Below are positions 24,383 to 30,610 of a stretch of DNA of 64,000 nucleotides, one piece after another. Position 1 is the first letter of the stretch, and each line of letters opens with the position of its first letter. Made by a program: the position numbers and the translations under genes. The notes under the pieces are model-generated. The model was not told where the DNA came from and did no database searches. It worked only from the letters and a program-made list of their open reading frames with translations. The stretch is from NCBI GenBank assembly GCA_021776825.1, contig JAJFFG010000087.1:1-64000 (forward strand). Reading direction: 5' to 3'. This DNA is from Planctomycetota bacterium (lineage in GTDB: Bacteria > Planctomycetota > JAJSAM01 > JAJVHW01).

Positions 24383-24845
24383 GGACTCTCTCCTCGGTGT
24401 CACGACAGACGGTCGCCAGGGACCGCATCGTGTGTCTCTCGCCCGGCGGAGCGCGCAGTGCGCGCTCCAGCCAGGACTCTCTTCTGCCCGCACCGAGAGA
24501 TGAATTCTGGGGCCGGACTCCCTGTGTCGAATTCGCACAACGGGCCTCTGAACGGCCCGCGAGCGCGTTGCGGAAACGCGACAGTCGAGGCCCACGATCA
24601 TGCGTCGCCGTGCGCGCGTCGCAGGCGGCGCGCACTCTTTTTCGGGTTCAGTAGAACCCCTCCGCGACTCGCGTCGTTTGTGACTCCCATGACGAAGAGA
24701 GATCACTGTCAGCGCCGACACGAGAGCGGCGAGAGTGAGGGGCGCGACCCTCCGGCGTAGACGAGATCCGTACGGATCCCAGAGCCCCGGAGGTCGCCCC
24801 CTCCGGGGCTCTGTGGATTCCCGGAGACGCCGACGGACGGACGAT
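24383..24845. other. Long 5' region of the MBG/FG-GAP gene with several hairpins; possible small RNA or peptide
   Basis: No convincing gene lies here. I see a short inverted repeat GGGTTC/GAACCC at about 24655-24670, GGGCC/GGCCC near 24541-24557, and a 14-bp palindrome GATCCGTACGGATC at 24765-24778. On the plus strand a 23-codon frame (24689-24760, starting MTKRDHCQRR) ends 19 bases before a strong terminator-like hairpin at 24780-24813. A short transcript could therefore be made from this strand, but there is no ribosome-binding site of note. Confidence 0.35.
24780..24813 (+). terminator. 14-bp perfect stem, terminator-like
   Basis: CAGAGCCCCGGAGG (24780-24793) pairs perfectly with CCTCCGGGGCTCTG (24800-24813) around a six-base loop. 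No run of T follows on either strand, so it may act as a factor-dependent terminator or as a structural end of a small RNA. No annotated gene ends here, which makes it an orphan. Confidence 0.5.
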
Positions 24846-25084
24846 CTAGCCCGGGTTGTTCACGAGGGTCGCGCGTTGCGTGACGATGAACCGTGTGAAC
24901 GCCAACTACGGCGCGCATGCGGCGACTCGCGGACGCCCGTCGAGGACCGTCCTGAGCAAGGACAGAGTGCCGAGATCAAGGAGGGGCTGCGAACGCGACG
25001 TAGGAGCGTCTCGGAGCAGGCGCGACGCGGAGATCGGTGCTCTGGACCGCTCAGGCGCGTGACTCACTGAACGATGCGGGCTAG
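24846..25084. mobile_element. MITE-like element with CTAGCCCG ends, copy A (239 bp)
   Basis: The 17-bp ends CTAGCCCGGGTTGTTCA (24846-24862) and TGAACGATGCGGGCTAG (25068-25084) are inverted repeats with three mismatches. It is the clearest copy of the family also seen at 12450-12687 and, with diverged inner ends, at 42748-42988. No transposase frame is present. The remaining 244 bases up to the next gene hold an 18-bp palindrome and a 17-bp direct repeat. Confidence 0.8.
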
Positions 25085-25105
25085 TTCCGTCGAGGAACCG
25101 TCACG

Positions 25106-25123
25106 TCACACCCGCGGGTGTGA
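25106..25123. promoter_or_regulatory. 18-bp perfect palindrome
   Basis: TCACACCCGCGGGTGTGA is perfectly self-complementary without a loop, which fits a dimeric repressor site better than an RNA hairpin. It lies 22 bases after the MITE end and about 205 bases upstream of the truncated gene at 25329. No regulator gene is adjacent, so the role is unassigned. Confidence 0.35.
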
Positions 25124-25181
25124 GTGCAGCTTCGGCGGGACACCACTCGCACGGCCCGCGGCCGGGAACCCGCATCGACGC

Positions 25182-25217
25182 CGCCCAACCGGAATGAGCC
25201 CGCCCGACCGGAATGAG
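25182..25217. repeat. Direct repeat of 17 bp with 19-bp period
   Basis: CGCCCAACCGGAATGAG at 25182-25198 recurs with one change (CGCCCGACC) at 25201-25217. The two copies are two turns of the helix apart, so they could be a paired protein-binding site; a slippage product is equally possible. Confidence 0.5.
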
Positions 25218-25328
25218 GTTGTCGGCGAACGCGCGCGCCCATCGATGCTCCAGGGCAGTGCCGGACGGCACTACTCCCCTGCGGCACCACGGAGTCACCT
25301 GGACTGCCCCCCACTGCCGAGGTTCACC

Positions 25329-25622
25329 ATGCCACGCCCCATCACCTTCAGCACCTCGCCCGCCGGAGCCGACCGCGTCTACCACGTGTCAGAGGACGAC
25401 GTCCGCGTCGTGCTCAGCCGACTCCCGCCCGAGACGACAAAGCGACTCCGCGCGGTCCACTTCAACGACCGCCGCCGTGGCGCGCGCGTGCTCGGGTACG
25501 TCAGTCGCGGACGCCGTGAGATCGCCCTCTGTGCGCTCCCGCCCCGCGTGAGCCTCGCGCGTTTCCTCGTGCGCGGTCAGTCGCCCCGTCAGTTCGGCGC
25601 GCAGCGCGGCACGCAGTGGCCG
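25329..25622 (+). pseudogene. Truncated N-terminal part of a small conserved protein
   Basis: Reading from ATG 25329, about 97 codons encode a coherent sequence (VYHVSEDDVRVVLSRLP, LRAVHFNDRRRGARVLGYV, RGRREIALCALPPRVSLARF, FGAQRGTQWP). This resembles the beginning of proteins that, from memory, continue into a zinc-binding HELGH segment; that identification is tentative. After about 25620 the frame stays open but turns into low-complexity sequence antisense to another gene, so the C-terminal part is missing. The break coincides with the point where the minus-strand frame 25389-25844 loses its own coding character, suggesting a deletion junction. Confidence 0.45.
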
Positions 25623-25844
25623 ATAGACGTGCCAGACCGTCCCGAGATCGGTGCCGCTCGAGCACCGCGTCTCCTCTCCCAGAGTCGTCTCCACCATGGT
25701 GGTCCCCGGTGGCACGTCAATCCGCACGCGGAGCGACGGACAGCCGAAGCGGCAGACGAGAACCAGCGCGGCGACGCACGCAAGGACAACGAAGCACGTC
25801 CAGATCGACGCACGAGGCGACACGGAGGAGCGGTCGAGGTTCAT
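25389..25844 (-). CDS. Small membrane protein, probably truncated (hypothetical)
   Basis: From ATG 25844 the frame encodes 151 residues. The first about 75 have strong GC3 bias: a charged N-terminus, one membrane segment (TCFVVLACVAALVLVC, residues about 16-31) and an extracytoplasmic domain (LRVRIDVPPGTTMVETTL). From about 25620 onward the frame runs antisense through the truncated plus-strand gene, so the last 75 residues are probably not native. It may be a pseudogene. The start is 91 bases from, and divergent to, the cyclic-nucleotide/aspartase fusion gene. Confidence 0.35.
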   Translation of the reverse strand: MNLDRSSVSPRASIWTCFVVLACVAALVLVCRFGCPSLRVRIDVPPGTTMVETTLGEETRCSSGTDLGTVWHVYRPLRAALRAELTGRLTAHEETREAHAGRERTEGDLTASATDVPEHARATAAVVEVDRAESLCRLGRESAEHDADVVL

Positions 25845-25934
25845 GACGTCGACCAACGGTACCGCCGACCGAGGGCAACGCCGACGACCACGAAGCGAAT
25901 ACGATGTCGCGGCCCCTCCGACCCGGAGATCCCG

Positions 25935-27800
25935 ATGACCGACATGACCGCCGCCCTCGCCCGCGCCGACGTCTTCCACCGGCTCGAGCCCGAGGCGCTC
26001 GCGGCACTCGGCAGCATCGCCACACGCGAGGCGATCCCGGCCGGCACCGAGCTCTTTCGACAGGGGGAGCCGCGTGAGCGGTTGCGCGTCATCGAGGCCG
26101 GCCTGGTCGAGATCAAGCGCGGGAGCGGCTCCGGCGACGCGGTGTTCCTGATCTCGTACGGACCGGGCGACGTGCTCGGGGAAGGCATGCTGCTCGGCGG
26201 ATACGTCCACAGCACGACAGCGACGACCGCGGTCTCGACGTCGATCCTCTGCATCGAGCGCAGCGCGTTGGAGGAGCGACTCGCCGTCGACCCCGCGCTG
26301 CGGGCGGACGTTCTCGCCGGCATCCTGGAGCAGGTGGCCGGCCGGCTCGATCAGGTGTCGCCCCACGCCGCGCCCGTGCACGTGAAACTCTCGAGCGGCG
26401 AGACGCGCCGTGAGCACGATCTGATCGGCGATCGCGACGTGCCCGTCGAGGCCTACTACGGCGTGCAGACCCTGCGTGGGATCGAGAACTTCCATATCAC
26501 GGGCATCCCGCTCTCGACGTATCCCGATCTCGTCGCAGCGCTCGCCATCGTGAAGCGCTCCGCGGCGCGGGCGAACGCCGCGTTCGGTCAGATCCCGCAG
26601 GACGTCGCTGACGCGATCGTCGCCGCATGCGACGAGATCATCGGCGGCAAGCTGCACAACCAGTTCGTGCTCGACATGATCCAGGGCGGCGCCGGCACCT
26701 CCACGAACATGAACGCGAACGAGGTCATCGCCAACCGCGCGCTCGAACTGCTCGGTCACGAGAAGGGCGACTACGAGCACTGCCACCCGAACAACCACGT
26801 CAACTGCTCGCAGTCGACCAACGACGCGTACCCCTCGTCGCTCAAGCTCGCGATGGCGATGGGCAACCGTCGGCTCACCGCCGAACTGCGCCTGCTCGTT
26901 CAGGCGTTCCGCGAGAAGGCGGCTACGTTCGGCGACGTCGTCAAGATGGGACGCACGCAGCTGCAGGACGCCGTGCCGATGACCCTGCGTCAGGAGTTCG
27001 ACGCGTTTGCGACGAGCCTCGCCGAGAACCTGCGACCGCTTGACGCAGTGACGTCGAGCTTCCTGACGTTGGTCAACATGGGCGGCACGGCGATCGGAAC
27101 CGGGCTGAACGCGCCCGAGGGCTTCCCCGCACGCGTGGCGCAGGAGCTCGCCGAGTACACGGGAATGCACTTCCAACCGGCCGCCGACCTGGTCGAGGCG
27201 ACCCAGGACACGCAGTCCTTCGTGCTCTACTCGTCGTCGCTCAAGAGCCTGGCCGTGAAGCTCTCGAAGATCTGCAACGACCTGCGGCTGCTCTCATCCG
27301 GGCCGCGTTGCGGGTTCGGTGACATCCGACTCCCAGGCGTCCAGCCCGGCTCGTCGATCATGCCGGGCAAGGTCAATCCAGTGATCCCCGAGGTCGTCAA
27401 CCAGGTGGCGTTCCGCGTCATCGGCAACGACCTGACCGTGACCATGGCCGCAGAAGCCGGACAGCTCCAGCTGAACGCATTCGAGCCCGTCATCGCCACC
27501 GCCGTGCTCGAGTCGATCGAGATGCTGAAGAACGCCGCGTCCACGCTGCGCCAGCACTGCGTCGTCGGCATCGAGGCAAACCGCGAGCGGTGTCGCGAGA
27601 ACATCGAGCGCTCGATCGGGATCGTGACCGCGCTCGTGCCGATCCTGGGCTACGGCCCGTCGACGGAGATCGCCGCCGAAGCCCTCGCCTCGAACCGCGG
27701 CGTGGTCGAGCTCGTCCGCGAGCGCGGTCTGCTCGACGAAGCGCAGATCACGGAACTGCTGTCACCCGCGAACATGGCGAACGATCACCGCCGAGTGTGA
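25935..27800 (+). CDS. Cyclic-nucleotide-binding domain fused to aspartate ammonia-lyase
   Basis: ATG 25935 has GGAG six bases upstream; longer readings run through non-coding DNA. Residues about 10-140 form a CRP/cNMP-binding beta-roll (FRQGEPRERLRVIEAGLVEI, YGPGDVLGEGMLLGG). The phosphate-binding Arg of classical cAMP sites is not present at the expected place (YVHSTTATT), so the ligand may differ. Residues about 155-621 are a full-length class II lyase: GGAGTSTNMNANEV, HPNNHVNCSQSTND and the mobile active-site loop GSSIMPGKVNP. These identify the aspartase branch (aspartate to fumarate plus ammonia) over fumarase, though a related substrate is possible. The fusion suggests allosteric control of amino-acid catabolism by a small ligand. 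Confidence 0.87.
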   Translation: MTDMTAALARADVFHRLEPEALAALGSIATREAIPAGTELFRQGEPRERLRVIEAGLVEIKRGSGSGDAVFLISYGPGDVLGEGMLLGGYVHSTTATTAVSTSILCIERSALEERLAVDPALRADVLAGILEQVAGRLDQVSPHAAPVHVKLSSGETRREHDLIGDRDVPVEAYYGVQTLRGIENFHITGIPLSTYPDLVAALAIVKRSAARANAAFGQIPQDVADAIVAACDEIIGGKLHNQFVLDMIQGGAGTSTNMNANEVIANRALELLGHEKGDYEHCHPNNHVNCSQSTNDAYPSSLKLAMAMGNRRLTAELRLLVQAFREKAATFGDVVKMGRTQLQDAVPMTLRQEFDAFATSLAENLRPLDAVTSSFLTLVNMGGTAIGTGLNAPEGFPARVAQELAEYTGMHFQPAADLVEATQDTQSFVLYSSSLKSLAVKLSKICNDLRLLSSGPRCGFGDIRLPGVQPGSSIMPGKVNPVIPEVVNQVAFRVIGNDLTVTMAAEAGQLQLNAFEPVIATAVLESIEMLKNAASTLRQHCVVGIEANRERCRENIERSIGIVTALVPILGYGPSTEIAAEALASNRGVVELVRERGLLDEAQITELLSPANMANDHRRV

Positions 27801-28079
27801 TCAGCGAACGTCGTCGGCAGAGCACACGTATCCGCCGCGCCCGGCGGCGATCTCGTCAAGCATCTGGCCGATGTCCGCAGTCGGGCATCCGTACGAAGCC
27901 GCATCGCGCACCGCGAGCAGCTTTGCCTCGACCGTCTCGTAAGGGCGCTCGCGACACGCCGTCGCGAGCACCTGCCGCACCCATGCGGCGACGGTCATGC
28001 CCTCGATCGCCGCGATCCGCCGAAGCTCCGCATACTGGTCGTCCGGCAGCAGCACGTGCAGGCTCTTGGTCATGTGCAC
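27801..28079 (-). CDS. Ribbon-helix-helix antitoxin-like protein, orphan
   Basis: The 92-residue protein starts MTKSLHVLLPDDQYAELRRI after an initial MH, matching the RHH pattern (short strand, two helices: AAIEGMTVAAWVRQVLATA). The remainder resembles the toxin-binding tail of VapB-type antitoxins. A PIN-domain or other toxin gene would be expected directly downstream, but the next bases are the end of the convergent aspartase fusion; the two stop codons touch in the palindrome TGATCA (27798-27803). It is therefore an orphan, either a toxin-less antitoxin or a stand-alone regulator. Confidence 0.65.
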   Translation of the reverse strand: MHMTKSLHVLLPDDQYAELRRIAAIEGMTVAAWVRQVLATACRERPYETVEAKLLAVRDAASYGCPTADIGQMLDEIAAGRGGYVCSADDVR

Positions 28080-28127
28080 GAGTCTAGTTCACCCATGCAC
28101 ATGAGCACCTCGAGCGCGGTGCGGCCA

Positions 28128-28742
28128 TTACCGCCCTGCGGCGTCGCGGAGCGTCGGGTCACCCTCGCGGATCTCGATGTGACGGTTGCCCTGGACGTCC
28201 TCGAAGGTCTGGCTCGCGCCGCTCGGCCAATGGACGGTCAAGCGCGCGAGCTTGCGGGCGTCACCGAGACCGAGGTGGAGATCGGTCGGGCCCTGGGCGT
28301 TGTTGCCGTTGTGCGGGTAGACCTCGCGGCGGAGGGTGCGACTCGCGACCTCGGCGATGACGCGCGCGCCGATGCCGGCGGTGTTCGACGTGTCGCCGCG
28401 CAGGGTGACGGTCAGCCAGCCCGCCTCGGGGAAGCGGTTCTCGAAGACGAGCAGCGCGCCGCCGCCCATCTGGCGCACGAGCAGATCCTGCATGCCGTCC
28501 TGCGTGACGTCGACGGCGATGACAGAACGGCCGTCGCCCTTGCTGTCCGTCGCGGAGAGCGTCGAGATGTCGTGGAATGCGGTGCCGCCGACGTTCAGGT
28601 ACGTTCGGTTGCGTTCGTACGAGCTCAGGTTGAAGCCGCGCGTCGCGATCATCCACGGGTTCTCGACCCACCACTCGTCGAGGCGCTTGTCCGGCAGACG
28701 CGGGGCCGGGACCATCGCCGCGCGGTTCCAAGGCTGTGACAC
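28128..28742 (-). CDS. ASPIC/UnbV domain, C-terminal part of an interrupted FG-GAP protein
   Basis: The 204 residues from GTG 28742 contain one more FG-GAP-like unit (SVIAVDVTQDGMQDLLVRQ) and a complete ASPIC/UnbV domain: WLTVTLRGDTSNTAGIGARV, ...LHLGLGDARKLARLTVHWPSG and a final HIEIREGD. This domain normally closes CRTAC1-like proteins. It is in the same frame as the upstream gene 28764-30563, from which it is separated only by a TGA and eight sense codons (28743-28766), with no independent ribosome-binding site. I read both as parts of a single gene of about 811 codons; a separate start at GTG 28742 is the less likely alternative. Confidence 0.7.
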   Translation of the reverse strand: MSQPWNRAAMVPAPRLPDKRLDEWWVENPWMIATRGFNLSSYERNRTYLNVGGTAFHDISTLSATDSKGDGRSVIAVDVTQDGMQDLLVRQMGGGALLVFENRFPEAGWLTVTLRGDTSNTAGIGARVIAEVASRTLRREVYPHNGNNAQGPTDLHLGLGDARKLARLTVHWPSGASQTFEDVQGNRHIEIREGDPTLRDAAGR

Positions 28743-28766
28743 GACAGCCTGCCAGAGACACGCTCA
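28731..28766 (-). promoter_or_regulatory. In-frame UGA followed by a SECIS-like hairpin
   Basis: The UGA at 28766-28764 interrupts an otherwise continuous frame. Thirteen bases further a perfect 7-bp stem (AGGCTGT, 28750-28744; ACAGCCT, 28737-28731) closes a six-base loop CGTGTC, which begins 21 bases after the UGA. Known bacterial SECIS elements are small hairpins with a G near the loop start and the loop roughly 16-37 bases behind UGA; this one fits. The residue after the stop is Ala, then Cys. A plain CGA-to-TGA nonsense mutation or a sequencing error remains possible. Confidence 0.35.
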
Positions 28767-30563
28767 GCCGTCGGGCTCGTGCGGGTCGACGCTCATGAAG
28801 CCGGCCGTCGCGTGGAGGTCCAGCCAGCCGTCGCCATCGAGGTCGGTGAACACCGCGCCATATGCCCAGCCGACGTCCTGCAGACTCAGGCGTTCGGCCA
28901 GCCGCTCGAAGCGCGGAGCTCCGTCCTGGTCGGCCGCGTTGCGATAGAGCTCGGTGCCGGTGACGAACCGCTTCATGCGCGTCATCACCTCGGGCGGGTA
29001 CGCGTCCTCAGCGAGGTTCTCGAGGATCCGCCGACCGGCCTTGCTGAACATGTTCGCCGTGTAGAGATCCGTGCGGCCGTCGTTGTCGATGTCGCCTACG
29101 GCGAGACCCATCGAGCCGAAGTCGCCGTCGCCGTTCTCGAGCAGGGTCTCGGTGAAGGCGCCGTTCGGACCGTTGAGCAAGAGAGCGCCCGGTCCGAACT
29201 CGCTGATGACGTAGATGTCCGTGCGTCCGTCTCGGTTCGCGTCGAGGCACCCGGCCGTGAACACCGACCGCGTGCCCGCCGTCGCGTTCAACTCCGTCGC
29301 CCGCTCGTCGAAGCGCCAGCTGCCACGGTTCAGCCAGAGCTGGTTGCCCGGCCCCCCAGGGCCGTCGAACCACGACGTCTCGTGCAGCTCGATCTTGTGG
29401 GTGTTCGAGTACGTCGCGTAGAGGTCGAGCCGACCGTCGTTGTCGAAGTCCGCGATCACGCAACCGCTCGCCGCGGCGATGGGCAGCGCGCACTTGTACG
29501 AGATGTCCGAGAAGCGGCGGTTGCCGAGGTTCTTGAACGTCTTGTCGCCCGCGATGAGATCGATGTGGCCGTCGTCGTCGAAGTCGCCCAGAGCGATCGC
29601 GCCGTAGGGCAGCAACTCGCGCGGGAGGAGCCACTCCTTGCCGACCTCCGCGAACGTGCCATCGGCGAGGCCGTCGTAGAGCTGCAGGCCGTTGATGTCG
29701 ATCACGAGGATCTCGTTCTGCGGATCGTCGTCGAGGTTGGCGGCGTAGATGCCCCCGACGGCGCCCTGCATGCGCTTGCCGTCTTCGGCGGTCCACGAGT
29801 CGTAGAGCGCCGCGACGTCGAAGCCGCGTTCGGCGGCGACATCAACCATCAGCGGAGCGAGCGAAGCCGACTCCGCGGCCTCGAGCACGCGCAGGCCGGA
29901 GATCCAGCCCTTCGCCGTCTTGATCTCCTCGACGCCCGGCATGCTGGCGAGATCGATCTCGAGCTCGAGCGACGCCTCACGCGGACCACCGTCGACACCC
30001 ACGCCTCGCAGTTGCAGCACGCAGCGACCGGACCAACGCCCCGCGAACTCACCCGCGGTCACAGGCGTCACCGTGCGAATGCGGAAGCGTGCGGAGACGT
30101 CTTCGCCGAAGCGTCCCCGCAACTCCGTGAGGTAGTTGACGAAGCTGCTCGCGTCGGCCTCGCGCGCCGTCACGCCGGGGTCCCCCGAACGAGAGAGCCG
30201 CGTACGGAAGAGGCCCTTCGCCACCTTGCGGTAGTTCACCGGGTCCAGCACGACGCCCGCGAACGCGGGCGAGAACGCCGCCTCGATCGCTTCGCCGCGA
30301 CCCGCGACGAGATGTCGCGCGAGCGAGCCGAGTCCCTCGCGATCAAGCTTCAGCACGTGATGCTCGATCTCGGCGAGACGTTCGCGCTCCGCTTTCGGAA
30401 GCGTCAGGCCGTCCTCGCCGACCGGGACGGTCTCCACATCCGTCGTCGCGGCAGTTGTCGGCTCTGCGCCCGGCGGATCCGGTGGCGAAACAGGCTCGGA
30501 GTCATCACCACACGCGACCAGCGCGGCAGCGCAAACGACAAGACAGATCAACTGATCGCGCAC
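28764..30563 (-). CDS. FG-GAP (VCBS) repeat lipoprotein, N-terminal part of an interrupted CRTAC1-like protein
   Basis: GTG 30563 gives a lipoprotein signal (LVVCAAALVAC, lipid Cys at residue 18). After an acidic linker, residues about 50-235 form an unassigned alpha/beta region, and residues about 270-599 hold FG-GAP propeller blades with calcium loops: LGDFDDDGHIDLIAG, IADFDNDGRLDLYAT, CLDANRDGRTDIYVI, VGDIDNDGRTDLYTA and FTDLDGDGWLDLHAT. The last blade is cut by TGA in the sequence SVDPHEPDG-stop-ACLWQ; the same frame continues into an ASPIC/UnbV domain. Full-length relatives are surface or periplasmic binding proteins. TAGACT eight bases before the start could be a leaderless -10 box. Confidence 0.78.
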   Translation of the reverse strand: MRDQLICLVVCAAALVACGDDSEPVSPPDPPGAEPTTAATTDVETVPVGEDGLTLPKAERERLAEIEHHVLKLDREGLGSLARHLVAGRGEAIEAAFSPAFAGVVLDPVNYRKVAKGLFRTRLSRSGDPGVTAREADASSFVNYLTELRGRFGEDVSARFRIRTVTPVTAGEFAGRWSGRCVLQLRGVGVDGGPREASLELEIDLASMPGVEEIKTAKGWISGLRVLEAAESASLAPLMVDVAAERGFDVAALYDSWTAEDGKRMQGAVGGIYAANLDDDPQNEILVIDINGLQLYDGLADGTFAEVGKEWLLPRELLPYGAIALGDFDDDGHIDLIAGDKTFKNLGNRRFSDISYKCALPIAAASGCVIADFDNDGRLDLYATYSNTHKIELHETSWFDGPGGPGNQLWLNRGSWRFDERATELNATAGTRSVFTAGCLDANRDGRTDIYVISEFGPGALLLNGPNGAFTETLLENGDGDFGSMGLAVGDIDNDGRTDLYTANMFSKAGRRILENLAEDAYPPEVMTRMKRFVTGTELYRNAADQDGAPRFERLAERLSLQDVGWAYGAVFTDLDGDGWLDLHATAGFMSVDPHEPDG

Positions 30564-30610
30564 GGCTACCCAGTCTATGAGCCCCGGTCGCAGGACGTCA
30601 GCGCTGGACG

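Noticed and set aside
24655..24670. GGGTTC-AGTA-GAACCC as a tRNA T-arm or terminator
   Set aside because: No acceptor or anticodon arms around it, and the T-run precedes the stem on the plus strand; neither a tRNA nor an intrinsic terminator.
25074..25934. In-frame upstream extension of the aspartase fusion (to 908 residues)
   Set aside because: It passes through a palindrome, repeats, a truncated gene and an antisense segment; ATG 25935 has a good ribosome-binding site.
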